From assembly GCF_900100265.1 (NCBI RefSeq), contig NZ_LT629696.1:3472001-3536000 (forward strand): a DNA stretch of 64,000 nucleotides, written 5' to 3'. The notes below the pieces were generated by a model, which was given only the letters and a program-made list of their open reading frames with translations, had not been told where the DNA came from and searched no databases. A program made the translations under genes and the position numbers. Source of the DNA: Leifsonia sp. 466MF (GTDB taxonomy: Bacteria > Actinomycetota > Actinomycetes > Actinomycetales > Microbacteriaceae). Below are positions 1 to 8,744 of this stretch, piece by piece; positions within the stretch are counted from its first letter, which is position 1, and the number at the start of each line of letters is the position of its first letter.

Positions 1-1
1 T

Positions 2-100
2 GCCGGCGCGAACGAGCTGATCGTGCTGGAGCTGGAGTCCGCCGCCGAGGCCGTCGCCGCCTTCGTGCCGGAACCGCGTCTGGGCCACACGGAGGTCTGA
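2..100 (+). CDS. C-terminal end of an unidentified protein (5' end outside window)
   Basis: The window opens inside a plus-strand reading frame that stops at the TGA ending at base 100. It encodes 32 residues ending in PRLGHTEV, with a preceding Glu/Ala-rich helix-like stretch. Codon use is strongly G/C-ending in third position, as expected for a real gene here. Too little is present to name a family. It converges on the membrane-protein gene that ends 6 bases downstream on the other strand. Confidence 0.5.
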   Translation, partial: AGANELIVLELESAAEAVAAFVPEPRLGHTEV

Positions 101-105
101 TCCGG

Positions 106-870
106 TCAGAGACCAGCGGCCGAGGGCGCCTCCGCGACCGTTCCGGTAACCGGGCGCCCTCGGACGCTGAGCACGGTGACGCAGACCGTGATCGCGGCGA
201 GCAGGATCAGGCTGACCGGTCCGGTCCCCAGCGCCAGTCCACCGCGAGCGTGCGACACGGCGAGGCCGTCGGAGAGCGACGCCCCGAACGGCCGGGTCAG
301 CACGTACGCGGTCCAGAACGCCGCCGTCGCGCCGAAGCCCCACCAGCGATAAGCCGCGCCGGGAAGGGCGAACAGGATGCCGAACAGCAGAGCGGAGGCG
401 AAGTAGCCCAGCCCGAGCGTGGTCGCGGTCAGGTCGCCGACCGCTGTTCCGAGGGCGAAAGTCGCCAGGACCGCGCACCAGTAGAACACCTGGCGCGCCG
501 GAGTGTCGATGCGGTGCACCGACAGCGTTCGCTGGGTGGCGAACCAGAGGACGAAGACCATCGCGAGAGCGACGGCGAACACCACCGTCGAGACGAGGTA
601 CGGGACGCCGAGCTCGACATGCAGCACATCGGCCACCATCGTGCCGAAGACGGCGACCATCAGCACGGCGCTCCAGTAGACCCACGGGATGTACCGCCGC
701 ACGGCGAACTGCAGCCCGAGCGCCACGGCGAACACTACGAAGGCCCCACCGACGGCGACGACAGGGTCGATGGTCTTCACCAGGAAGTCGGACGCCGTCT
801 CCCCCATGGCCGTCGTCAGCAGCTTGGTCACCCAGAACAGGGCGGTGACGGCGGGAACGGTGTTGCGCAT
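106..870 (-). CDS. COG4705-type multi-pass membrane protein
   Basis: This 254-residue protein is almost entirely hydrophobic, with about seven or eight predicted transmembrane segments, so it should lie in the cytoplasmic membrane. It shows a four-fold internal repeat: an aromatic-rich segment followed by a small residue, an acidic or polar residue and Asp (near GETASDFL, GTMVADVL, GTAVGDLT, GASLSDGL). Repeats of this kind typify the uncharacterised COG4705 membrane-anchored family, and I recognise it on that basis. Function is unknown; no catalytic motif is evident. It is divergent from the GntR gene at 995, with a 124-base shared regulatory region. The ATG at 868-870 starts the protein just before its first hydrophobic segment. 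Confidence 0.75.
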   Translation of the reverse strand: MRNTVPAVTALFWVTKLLTTAMGETASDFLVKTIDPVVAVGGAFVVFAVALGLQFAVRRYIPWVYWSAVLMVAVFGTMVADVLHVELGVPYLVSTVVFAVALAMVFVLWFATQRTLSVHRIDTPARQVFYWCAVLATFALGTAVGDLTATTLGLGYFASALLFGILFALPGAAYRWWGFGATAAFWTAYVLTRPFGASLSDGLAVSHARGGLALGTGPVSLILLAAITVCVTVLSVRGRPVTGTVAEAPSAAGL

Positions 871-987
871 CCACTCAGCATCCCGAACGGAGGCGGCTTC
901 GCGCCTGGGTGGAGGGGGCGAACGCCTGAAAGGGCTCAGAGACTCCGCTCACGCGCAGGCCGCACGGTGAGCACGACGCGCTAAGGT

Positions 988-997
988 CATACCTATG
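988..997. promoter_or_regulatory. Imperfect CATACGTATG-type site over the GntR start
   Basis: CATACCTATG differs by one base from the perfect CATACGTATG palindromes found at 23346 and 26936, and it is also preceded by T (TCATAC-TATG). It overlaps the ATG start codon of the GntR gene, so binding there could block translation or early elongation and give autoregulation. That GntR is the cognate regulator is inference. Confidence 0.35.
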
Positions 998-1765
998 GCG
1001 ACCGACCCCGACGCTGCAGCCCGGCTCATCCCGCAGCGGCTGCCCGCCGCGCGGCTGGGCGTCGCCGTGGTGGCCGAGCTCGTCGAGATCATCGTCACCG
1101 GCCAACTGAAGGAGGGCGACCTCCTGCCGCCGGAGGGTCCGCTCAGCGAGCACTTCGGGGTCAGCCGAACGGTCCTCCGCGAGTCCGTCAAGCGGCTGGA
1201 GGAGAAGGGCCTGGTGATCGTGTCCCAGGGTCGCGGCACGCAGGTCCAGGCGCCCGGCTACTGGAACATGCTCGACCCGGTGGTGCTCTCTGCGCTCATC
1301 GACAACGACGAGAGCCTCGGCGTGCTCGACGAACTGACCGTCGTGCGCGCGAGCCTCGAGTCGGCGATGGCGGGCGCGGTCGCCCGCTCGCACACGGCCG
1401 ACGGGCTGCGGCGCCTCGAGAACGCGCTCACCGCGATGCGCGAGAGCGAGTCGGAGACGGACTCCTTCCGGCAGGCCGACGTGGTGTTCCACTACGCGCT
1501 CATGGAGATCTCCGGCAATCGCCTCGCGGAGAACATCGCCAAGCACCTCTACAAGCGCGCCGTCGAGTCCAGCCGATACCAGGGCATCAACCCGCCGGAC
1601 GCCGTGGCGCTGACTCTCGACGAGCACGCGGCCATCGTGGAGGCCATCGCCAACGGGGATGCCGCCGCCGCCGAGCGGGCCATGCACGACCACATCCACA
1701 TCTCGTGGGAGCGCCGCCGGCTTCCGGACCACGCGCCCGGCGCCCGCGCGGGCCAGTCGAGCTGA
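995..1765 (+). CDS. FadR-subfamily GntR transcriptional regulator
   Basis: The 256-residue protein has an N-terminal winged helix-turn-helix at about residues 20-85, with the GntR recognition segment SEHFGVSRTVLRESVKRLE. A helical FCD ligand-binding domain follows at about 105-240. The FCD metal ligands can be picked out: Asp162, His166, His211 and His233 or His235. FadR-type regulators usually sense sugar acids or other carboxylates, which fits the adjacent fuconate dehydratase gene. AAGG lies 8 bases before the ATG. A near match to the CATACGTATG operator covers the start codon. The target is not proven; it may control the sugar-acid operons in this window. Confidence 0.9.
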   Translation: MATDPDAAARLIPQRLPAARLGVAVVAELVEIIVTGQLKEGDLLPPEGPLSEHFGVSRTVLRESVKRLEEKGLVIVSQGRGTQVQAPGYWNMLDPVVLSALIDNDESLGVLDELTVVRASLESAMAGAVARSHTADGLRRLENALTAMRESESETDSFRQADVVFHYALMEISGNRLAENIAKHLYKRAVESSRYQGINPPDAVALTLDEHAAIVEAIANGDAAAAERAMHDHIHISWERRRLPDHAPGARAGQSS

Positions 1766-1790
1766 CGGACAGGCGGCGGGTCGTCGGTGG

Positions 1791-3104
1791 TCAGGGCGTG
1801 AGCGCGGCCTGGCGCCAGTAGCCGCCGTCCGGGTACGAATACCGCGCGACGGATTCATCGAACATCTCGGCGCTGTACCCGGGCTTCGACGGGAGCGTGT
1901 AGTTGCCGTCGACGACGATGCACGGGTCGGTGAAGTGCTCGTGGAGGTGATCCACGAACTCGGTCACCCGGTTCTCCAGAGTCCCCGAGACCGCGACGTA
2001 GTCGAAGATGGAGAGGTGTTGGACCAGTTCGCACAGTCCGACACCTCCGGCGTGCGGGCAGACCGGCACGCCGAACTTCTTCGCCATCAGGTACACGGCC
2101 AGGATCTCGTTGACGCTCGCGAGCCGAGCGGCGTCGAGCTGGCAGAAATCGATGGCTTCAGCCTGGAACATCTGCTTGAACAAGACCCGGTTCATGCCGT
2201 GTTCGCCCGTGGCGACGCCGATGGGCGCGACGGCCTTGCGCACAGCGGCGTGCCCGAGGACATCGTCCGGGCTCGTCGGTTCCTCGATCCACAGTGGCGT
2301 GAACTCGGCGAGCCGCCGCACCCATTCGATGGCCTCCGGCACATCCCACACCTGATTGGCGTCGATCATGAGCGTGGCGTCCCAGCCGATGGCCTCGCGG
2401 GTGATCCGAAGACGACGGATGTCGTCATCCAGGTTCGCGCCGACCTTGAGCTTCACGTGCCGGTAGCCCGCATCGACCGCCTCCCTGAGCAGACGACGGA
2501 GTTTGTCGTCGCTGTAGCCGAGCCAGCCGGCACTGGTCGTGTAACAGGGATAGCCTCCGCGTGCTTCGAGCTCGGAGATGCGCTGAGCGCGGGTCGGCGC
2601 CATCTCGGCAAGGATGTCGATCGCCTCGTCGCGAGTGAGCGCGTCGGACAGGTACCGGAGGTCGGCGGCGCCGACGAGCTCCTCCGGTGTCATCTCCGCC
2701 AGGAGACGCCAGAGCGGCTTGCCTGCACGACGGGCGGCGAGATCCCAGACGGCGTTCATGACTGCGGCCATCGCCAGGTGCACGACGCCCTTCTCCGGGC
2801 CGAGCCAGCGCAACTGGGTGTCGGACGCGAGCAGACGGTACGTTGCGCCGAGATCGCCGACGATCTCCTCCACCGAGCGGCCGATCAGCGGAAGCGCCCG
2901 CTGGCGCGCGGCCTCGACGCACAGGTTGTTTCCGCGGCCGATCGTGAACGTGAACCCGAACCCGCTGAGCTCGGCGTCATCCGTGTCGAGCACGACGTAG
3001 GCGGCCGAGTAGTCGCCGTCCTTGTTCATCGCGTCCGAGCCGTCGAGACTGAGCGACGTGGGAAAGCGCACGTCGAAGACGCGGGCGCCGGTGATCGTGG
3101 TCAT
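1791..3104 (-). CDS. fucD: L-fuconate dehydratase (enolase superfamily)
   Basis: The 437-residue enzyme belongs to the mandelate racemase-like branch of the enolase superfamily and should dehydrate L-fuconate to 2-keto-3-deoxy-L-fuconate in the cytoplasm. The full catalytic set is visible: KLK with Lys218 and Lys220, metal ligands Asp248 (MIDAN), Glu274 (WIEEP) and Glu301 (GEH), and the Asp324/His351 pair (CQLDAAR, CPHAGG). Length and residue spacing match characterised FucD proteins. The start is the ATG at 3104, because homology begins there although the frame stays open far upstream. It lies 8 bases after the GH39 gene and is the last gene of the fucosidase/ABC operon. Confidence 0.9.
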   Translation of the reverse strand: MTTITGARVFDVRFPTSLSLDGSDAMNKDGDYSAAYVVLDTDDAELSGFGFTFTIGRGNNLCVEAARQRALPLIGRSVEEIVGDLGATYRLLASDTQLRWLGPEKGVVHLAMAAVMNAVWDLAARRAGKPLWRLLAEMTPEELVGAADLRYLSDALTRDEAIDILAEMAPTRAQRISELEARGGYPCYTTSAGWLGYSDDKLRRLLREAVDAGYRHVKLKVGANLDDDIRRLRITREAIGWDATLMIDANQVWDVPEAIEWVRRLAEFTPLWIEEPTSPDDVLGHAAVRKAVAPIGVATGEHGMNRVLFKQMFQAEAIDFCQLDAARLASVNEILAVYLMAKKFGVPVCPHAGGVGLCELVQHLSIFDYVAVSGTLENRVTEFVDHLHEHFTDPCIVVDGNYTLPSKPGYSAEMFDESVARYSYPDGGYWRQAALTP

Positions 3105-3112
3105 GGTGGCGC

Positions 3113-4741
3113 CTACAGTGCGAAGACCGACGCCACGGCCCACGGGGCCAGAGCGAGGTCGATCTCGAGGGTCCCGTTCTCCGAGGCGATCAGGGTCTGC
3201 CGCTGAAGGGCGTCGCCCTGCTCGCGCAGGTAGGCGGCCTGGGCACGGGAGAGGTTGAGGGGCCTGCCCATGGCACTCCACGCTTCGGCCGCGTCGCCGT
3301 GCCCGGGGGCGAGGATCTCGACCGCGAAGACGGCGCCCGGCTCCAGCCCGCCGATGGTGTGCCGCACGCGCTCGTCGGCGCCTATTCCGATCAGGTCGCG
3401 CGTCGCCTCGTAGGAGGTGCGCGAGCCGACCGAGCGGCCGTTCATGTCGTCGGGATAGTTGCAGAAGACCGCGGCCAGCTTTCCCGTCGCGCTGTGCTGC
3501 GAGACGACGCCGCGTTCGGTGGAGGCGATCAGCCGATCGCCCAGCCGGTTCAGCATCTCGAAGGCGTGGAAGGTCGGCTTGTGGATGCCCTGCTCGTTCG
3601 CCAGGCCGAAGCCGCCATGGAACGGACCGATCCCGGCGCCGCCCTCCTCGAAGATGTCGGTGAAGGTCCAGTAGGAGATGGAGTCGGCCAGGTCTGCGCA
3701 GCGGAGATAGGCCCGCGTGATGTAGGTGGCGGCGAACACCGTGTCGTGGATGTGGTCGCGGCTCGACGGTGAGCTCGACCACTCGGTGATGTGCACCTCC
3801 GCGTCCGGGTAGGCGCTCTGGCCGATCAGCCGCCGGAGCAACGTCAAGTCGTCCGAGGTCGCATCCGCGTAGCGGGTGAGACTGACGGCCTCTCCGTTGG
3901 CTCCGAAGGCGAAGTCGGTGGGGTACAGGTGCGTCGAGATGAAGTCGACCGGGAGCTCCCGCTCAGCGCACCAGGCGAGGAAGTCCTCGATCCACACCGG
4001 TCGCCAGTCCAGTGCGTCCGGGTCGGATGCCGCGGCGGTGGCGTGCTCAGCCGAGCGGTCCTCGGTCTCTCCCGCGTACCGCTCGTCCGGCACGAAGACG
4101 CTGGTCGACGGGCCGCCGACCTGGAGTTCGGGATCGATAGCCTTGATGGCCTGCACCGTCCGGGCGTACAGCTCGAAGTACTCGGTCTTCGTTCCGGTCC
4201 AGAAATGGGGAACGAGGTTGGGTTCGTTCCAGACCTCGAACCGCCACTGCCGCACTTCGGCGAGACCGTAGCGCTCGATCCAGTGCTCCACCGAACGCAC
4301 CACCAGTTCTACCCAGCGATCCATGTCCTTCGGCGGGCTGCAGTGCGCACCCCACCAGAACACCGTCTCGGTCTGGGTGGCGAGCTCGCGCGGCATGAAG
4401 CCGAGCTCGACGAACGGCCGCACCCCCAGATCGATGAGGAAGTCGAACACCTTGTCCACGTAGGAGAAGGTGTGCACCGGGGTCTCGAGAGGCACATCCG
4501 GCCCGAAGCCTCCGCCATAGGAGCCGCGGTACACGAACATGTCGTCGTGGAAGACGCCGTGGAAGCGGAGGTAACGGAACCCGAGGCGATCCACGGCCTC
4601 ACGGAACTGCTGCTGCCAGTCGGCCCGAAGCGCTTCATTGGCCCGGCCCGCCCCCGCGCAGAGGCTCCAGACGTGGGGAAGGACGGTCGACTCGGCGACG
4701 CGGTCGTCGACGGTGATGACGGGAAGCGAGGCGGGTGCCAT
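3113..4741 (-). CDS. GH39-family glycoside hydrolase (beta-xylosidase-like)
   Basis: The 542-residue protein has a (beta/alpha)8 barrel in the first ~400 residues and a beta-rich C-terminus, as in clan GH-A family 39 beta-xylosidases. The acid/base Glu173 is in WNEPN and the nucleophile Glu320 is in HITEWSSS. There is no signal peptide, so it probably acts inside the cell on oligosaccharides brought in by the adjacent ABC importer. It lies between fucU (41 bases) and fucD (8 bases) in the same operon. Family membership is clear. The substrate could be a xyloside, or a fucosylated or otherwise decorated fragment, and cannot be fixed from sequence. Confidence 0.85.
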   Translation of the reverse strand: MAPASLPVITVDDRVAESTVLPHVWSLCAGAGRANEALRADWQQQFREAVDRLGFRYLRFHGVFHDDMFVYRGSYGGGFGPDVPLETPVHTFSYVDKVFDFLIDLGVRPFVELGFMPRELATQTETVFWWGAHCSPPKDMDRWVELVVRSVEHWIERYGLAEVRQWRFEVWNEPNLVPHFWTGTKTEYFELYARTVQAIKAIDPELQVGGPSTSVFVPDERYAGETEDRSAEHATAAASDPDALDWRPVWIEDFLAWCAERELPVDFISTHLYPTDFAFGANGEAVSLTRYADATSDDLTLLRRLIGQSAYPDAEVHITEWSSSPSSRDHIHDTVFAATYITRAYLRCADLADSISYWTFTDIFEEGGAGIGPFHGGFGLANEQGIHKPTFHAFEMLNRLGDRLIASTERGVVSQHSATGKLAAVFCNYPDDMNGRSVGSRTSYEATRDLIGIGADERVRHTIGGLEPGAVFAVEILAPGHGDAAEAWSAMGRPLNLSRAQAAYLREQGDALQRQTLIASENGTLEIDLALAPWAVASVFAL

Positions 4742-4782
4742 GGGAATGATCTCCAGATGGTGGTGGGCGAACCGGATCCGCG

Positions 4783-5196
4783 TCAGCGCAGACCGATCGT
4801 GAGCAGCAGGTTGCCGTACAGGCGTTCGTCCCCGGTGGCGATGACGACGCCCACGTCCGGAGAGCGCACCCGGTCGTAGAACGCGAAGCGGTCGACTCTC
4901 TCCATGGGCACGTCCGCGCCCAGCCGGCGTTCATAGTCGTCCTGCGCCGGTGCCGCGACCCCGGGCGGGGTCTGCATGACGGTTGCCGCTTCGATGTTGA
5001 CGACGGTGAGCACGGCATCGAGCACCGATGTGACGTCGAGCAGGCCTGGGCGCAGATTGAGATGGATGAGGCGCACACCCGATCCGGTGGCGGTCAGGTA
5101 CGGGTAGTTCCCGTCGGCGATGAGCACCCCGGAGCCGTGGCCCGACGAGGCAAGCGCCTCCAGGAGCGGAGGATGGACGAGCGGACCGGTGATCAT
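4783..5196 (-). CDS. fucU: RbsD/FucU-family sugar mutarotase
   Basis: The 137-residue protein matches the RbsD/FucU family: HPPLLEALASSGHGSGV with the catalytic His20, then IADGNYP, and the C-terminal EDRLYGN-like segment (GDERLYGNLLL). These enzymes interconvert anomers or ring forms of fucose or ribose so that the next enzyme receives the right form. Position between an aldo/keto reductase and fuconate dehydratase favours L-fucose as substrate, and the symbol rests on that context. GGAGG lies just upstream of the ATG at 5194-5196. The start overlaps the stop of the upstream reductase by 4 bases (ATGA), indicating coupled translation. Confidence 0.85.
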   Translation of the reverse strand: MITGPLVHPPLLEALASSGHGSGVLIADGNYPYLTATGSGVRLIHLNLRPGLLDVTSVLDAVLTVVNIEAATVMQTPPGVAAPAQDDYERRLGADVPMERVDRFAFYDRVRSPDVGVVIATGDERLYGNLLLTIGLR

Positions 5197-6251
5197 GCGG
5201 ACACCTCCGCTGCTGCGCGGCCGGCCGCGCGATCCGCGGCGTAACCATCCCAGCTCGGGATCGTTCCGTCGACGTCCCACAGGTCGAGCCAGCTCCCGGC
5301 CCCGGGCCACAGGAACACCTGACCCTTGATGAGGCGGTTGTTCTGTTCCGCCGATCGCAGCTCCTCGAGCTCGGCAGGGGTCAGCGGGTCCTCGACGACC
5401 GACCGCAGGTTGGCGATCAACTGCGACTCCTTCACCGAGAACGGGATCGGGATCTGGCCGCGCTGCACCGCCCACTTCAGGCAGATCGCCGCCGGATGCA
5501 CCCCGTGCGCACGGGCGATCGAGACCACGACGGGATGCTCCATGTCAGACACATCCGAGAGGACGCGGTCGCGTTCGGGTCGCGACGGCGAGCCCAGGGG
5601 CGAGTAGCCCACCGGCTGGATGCCGTGATCGAGGCAGAACCGGAAGAGCTCGGGCTGCTGGAAGCACGGGTGCAGTTCCATCTCGTTCAACGCCGGTGCG
5701 ATCCGCGCATCGGAGAGGATCGCCGTCAGCTTCGGGATGGTGACGTTCGAAGTCCCGAGGTGCCGTACGACCCCCTCGTCGACGAGGCCCTCCAGCGCGT
5801 GCCAGAGCGCCATGTACTCCTCGTGGATGTACGGGCGCGCGTCCGGGTCGCGGTCGGCCGCGTCGGCGAACGGTGCGTGGTGGTTCGGGAACGGCCAGTG
5901 CACGAACACCGCGTCGAGAACGTCCAGGCGCAGGTCGCTCAACGACCGGCGGACCGAGGCGACCGCGGCCTCGGGGTCGTGGGCGTCGTTCCACACCTTC
6001 GACATCACGAACAGCTCGTCACGGGGCACGCCGCCGGCGATCGCGTCCTGCAGGACCACGCCGACCTGTGCCTCGTTGCCGTACACGGACGCGCAGTCGA
6101 TCAGGCGGTACCCGGCTCGGATCGCGCCGCCCACGGCAGCGGCCACCTCGTCCGGCCCGTAATGGTCGGATCCGAACGTCCCGACGCCGATCGCGGGCAT
6201 CACGGCCCCGCTCGCGAGGCGGCGGGTGGGCACGGTGTCGATCGTGGTCAT
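5193..6251 (-). CDS. Aldo/keto reductase
   Basis: This 352-residue NAD(P)-dependent oxidoreductase keeps the whole aldo/keto reductase tetrad: Asp and Tyr in LIDCASVYGNEAQVG, Lys in VMSKVW and His in VFVHWPFP. The C-terminal cofactor-loop segment IPFSVKESQLIANL is also present. It probably acts in the cytoplasm on a sugar or sugar lactone of the fucose route, either oxidising fucose or reducing a side product such as lactaldehyde. The ATG at 6249-6251 starts the homology; an open extension upstream is not family-like. It sits 52 bases after the fucosidase gene and overlaps fucU by 4 bases. Confidence 0.85.
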   Translation of the reverse strand: MTTIDTVPTRRLASGAVMPAIGVGTFGSDHYGPDEVAAAVGGAIRAGYRLIDCASVYGNEAQVGVVLQDAIAGGVPRDELFVMSKVWNDAHDPEAAVASVRRSLSDLRLDVLDAVFVHWPFPNHHAPFADAADRDPDARPYIHEEYMALWHALEGLVDEGVVRHLGTSNVTIPKLTAILSDARIAPALNEMELHPCFQQPELFRFCLDHGIQPVGYSPLGSPSRPERDRVLSDVSDMEHPVVVSIARAHGVHPAAICLKWAVQRGQIPIPFSVKESQLIANLRSVVEDPLTPAELEELRSAEQNNRLIKGQVFLWPGAGSWLDLWDVDGTIPSWDGYAADRAAGRAAAEVSA

Positions 6252-6303
6252 GTGTGTTCTCCGTTTTTCGATGTGAGCGGGCGGATGTGTCGCGGCGCCC
6301 GCA

Positions 6304-7854
6304 CTAGATGCCCAGGCCGTGGAAGAAGTCGATGCGTGTCTCGGCGACAGGCGGCTCCAGCTCGATACGCACCACCGCGCCACCGGGTCCCGTGGTCTCC
6401 GCGGGCGGGAGCACCACTTCCAGTGCCTCGCCGGTGCGCGTCCACTCCGGCCGCTCCGACGAGCCCAGGACGCGCACGTCGGCGATCGGGCGGTCGAGGA
6501 AGCGGCTGCCCGACCCGAAGCTCCGGATGCGCATCCGGCCGTCCTCCGGCCGCACCATCCCGATCGCGTAGACGTAGTCGTGGCCGACCTCCGTCATCCT
6601 GGTGAAACGGAGGTCCTCCGCCGAGTACACGGGAGCGGCTGCGTCGGTGAACGAGCCGGCGGCGGGAGCCGTCGGCCCCTCGCCGAAGACGACCCACGGG
6701 CTGGAGCCGTAGATCGCTTCGCCGTGGACGGCCAGCCAGTCGCCCACGGCCTCCAGCAGCGCGGCCTCCTCGTCGGGGATCGTCCCGTCAGGACGGGGGC
6801 CGATGTTGAGCAGCAGGTTCCCGTTCTTCGCGACCACGTCGACGAGCTCCTGGATGAGCTCGGAGGCGTCCTTGTAGTCGTGCCCTTCCACCCAGCTCCA
6901 CGATGTCCGCGACACCGATGTGTCGTTCTGCCAGACGTCGGGGCGGATGCCGCCCATCGTGCCGCGCTCGATGTCGAGCACCGCCGAGCCCGGCGCGAAC
7001 GACTCCCACTTGTAGTTGATGACGACGTCGCGCCCCCACTCCGCCGCACGGTTGTAGTAGTACGCGGCGAGTCTGCGGATGTAGGGCTCGAACGACGGCT
7101 CCTCGATTCCGGTGTCGAAGTAGAGGATCTGCGGCCGGTAGGAGTCGATGATCTCGACGGTCCGCAGCAGCCAGTCCTCCAGGAACCGCTCGGTGGGATT
7201 TATCTCCTTGCGGAGGGCCGGCCCGTACAGGTCGGCGTACGCGGGATCGCGGACATCGGAGTCGAACTCCGCTCCCCCGTTCATGAAGAACCAGTGCTCC
7301 GCCCGGTGGGTGGACGCGCCGGTGATCAACCAGGCCTGGTCGACCGCCGCCAGCAGGTCTCCCATCACGTCGCGCTGCGGGCCGACCTGCGTCACGTTCC
7401 AGCGCGAACGCGCCGTGTCGTACATCGCGTAGCCGTCGTGATGCTCGGCGACCGGCACGACGAACTGCGCGCCCGCGCGCTTGAACAGTGCGACCCACTC
7501 CTGCGGGTCGTAGTGCTCCATGCGGAAATGTGGAAGGAAGTCCTTGTAGCCGAAACGGTCATGCGGCCCGTACGTCGCCAGGTGGTGGTCGAACGCGGGC
7601 GTGCCGCGCCGGTACATGGTGCGCGGGTACCACTCGTTCCCGAACGCCGGCACCGAGAAGGCTCCCCAATGCAGGAAGATGCCGAACTTGGCGTCGCGGT
7701 ACCACTGCGGAGCGCGATACCGGGACAGCGACTCCCAGGTGGCGTCGTACGGCCCGGCGTCGATGACGGCGTCGACCATCGCGAGCGCCGCACGGTTGTC
7801 CGAGACGTCGACGGGCGCCGGCAGCGTCGAGGGGTCGAGCGGTTCGAGGTTCAC
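6304..7854 (-). CDS. Alpha-L-fucosidase, family GH29
   Basis: The 516-residue protein removes terminal L-fucose from glycans. It carries the GH29 signature FGIFLHWGAFSVPAFG...WYPR near residue 45, the EHHDGYAMYDT strand and the nucleophile Asp in ILYFDTGIE. The canonical family text has WFDG at the last motif, so the neighbour residues differ while the Asp is kept. No secretion signal is seen, so imported fucosylated oligosaccharides are the likely substrate. The start is a GTG at 7852-7854 preceded by GGAG; the frame is open further upstream but without homology. It lies 20 bases after the permease gene. Confidence 0.92.
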   Translation of the reverse strand: MNLEPLDPSTLPAPVDVSDNRAALAMVDAVIDAGPYDATWESLSRYRAPQWYRDAKFGIFLHWGAFSVPAFGNEWYPRTMYRRGTPAFDHHLATYGPHDRFGYKDFLPHFRMEHYDPQEWVALFKRAGAQFVVPVAEHHDGYAMYDTARSRWNVTQVGPQRDVMGDLLAAVDQAWLITGASTHRAEHWFFMNGGAEFDSDVRDPAYADLYGPALRKEINPTERFLEDWLLRTVEIIDSYRPQILYFDTGIEEPSFEPYIRRLAAYYYNRAAEWGRDVVINYKWESFAPGSAVLDIERGTMGGIRPDVWQNDTSVSRTSWSWVEGHDYKDASELIQELVDVVAKNGNLLLNIGPRPDGTIPDEEAALLEAVGDWLAVHGEAIYGSSPWVVFGEGPTAPAAGSFTDAAAPVYSAEDLRFTRMTEVGHDYVYAIGMVRPEDGRMRIRSFGSGSRFLDRPIADVRVLGSSERPEWTRTGEALEVVLPPAETTGPGGAVVRIELEPPVAETRIDFFHGLGI

Positions 7855-7874
7855 ATGTCTCCGTTCGTCGGGGC

Positions 7875-8744
7875 TCAACGGCCGCCGAAGGCGCCCGCGC
7901 CGATCGCGGCCACCAGCTGTCTCTGGGCGAGAGCGACCACGACCACCACCGGGGCGATCGTCATCACGCACGCGGCCATCAGCAGTTGCCACTGCGTGCC
8001 GGTCTGCGTCGTGAAACCGGCGATGCCGATGGGGATGGTCCACTTCTCCGAGCTGTTGAGGATGATCAACGGCCATAGGAAGCTGTTCCAGCTCCCGAGG
8101 AAGGCGAAGATCGCCAGGACGGACAGGGCCGGGCGCACGAGCGGGACGATGACGCTGATCAGGATGCGCCAGGTGGGGGCCCCGTCAAGGCGGGCGGCCT
8201 CCTCCAGCTCCCCGGGGATCTGGAGCATGAACTGCCGGAGCAGGAAGGCTCCGAACGCCCCGAACAGGCCGGGGAGGATCAGCGCGACCCACGTGTCGGC
8301 GAGCCCCGCCTGGTCGAAGCCGAGGAACAACGGCACCACGGCGACCTCGCTCGGCAGGGTCAACGTGATGACGAACAGCAGGAAGACCGCGCTGCGACCG
8401 GGGAAACGCAGCCGGGCGAACGCGAACGCCGTCAGGGTCGCCACGATCAGGGTGAGGAACGTGGAGATGGCGGCCACGACCAGGCTGTTAAGAAGCAGGC
8501 GACCGAAGTCCACCTCCGTCCACGCATCCACGAAATTGGACCAGAGGACTTTCGAGCCGATGAAGGTGATCTGCGCAGCGAACACCTCATTCGCCGGCTT
8601 CAGCGCCGTGAAGACGGTCCAGATCAGCGGAAACGAGAACACGAGCGCGAACAGCCACGCGGCCGTGGTGTTGGCGGCGAACCCGATGGTCCGCCCGCGG
8701 CGACGCCAGCGTGGAGCGGAGGCCGGCAGCTGGTGCTCAGTCAT
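7875..8744 (-). CDS. Sugar ABC transporter permease (MalG type)
   Basis: The 289-residue inner-membrane subunit has six predicted transmembrane segments and the EAA loop (EEAARLDGAPTWRI) that docks the ATPase. The charged N-terminus and LPSEVAVVPLF segment are typical of CUT1 family MalG-like permeases. It overlaps the preceding permease gene by 8 bases and precedes the fucosidase, pointing to import of fucosides or fucose-containing oligosaccharides. No ATPase is encoded in this operon, so a shared MsmK-type ATPase elsewhere is expected, as is usual for CUT1 systems in actinobacteria. Confidence 0.9.
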   Translation of the reverse strand: MTEHQLPASAPRWRRRGRTIGFAANTTAAWLFALVFSFPLIWTVFTALKPANEVFAAQITFIGSKVLWSNFVDAWTEVDFGRLLLNSLVVAAISTFLTLIVATLTAFAFARLRFPGRSAVFLLFVITLTLPSEVAVVPLFLGFDQAGLADTWVALILPGLFGAFGAFLLRQFMLQIPGELEEAARLDGAPTWRILISVIVPLVRPALSVLAIFAFLGSWNSFLWPLIILNSSEKWTIPIGIAGFTTQTGTQWQLLMAACVMTIAPVVVVVALAQRQLVAAIGAGAFGGR

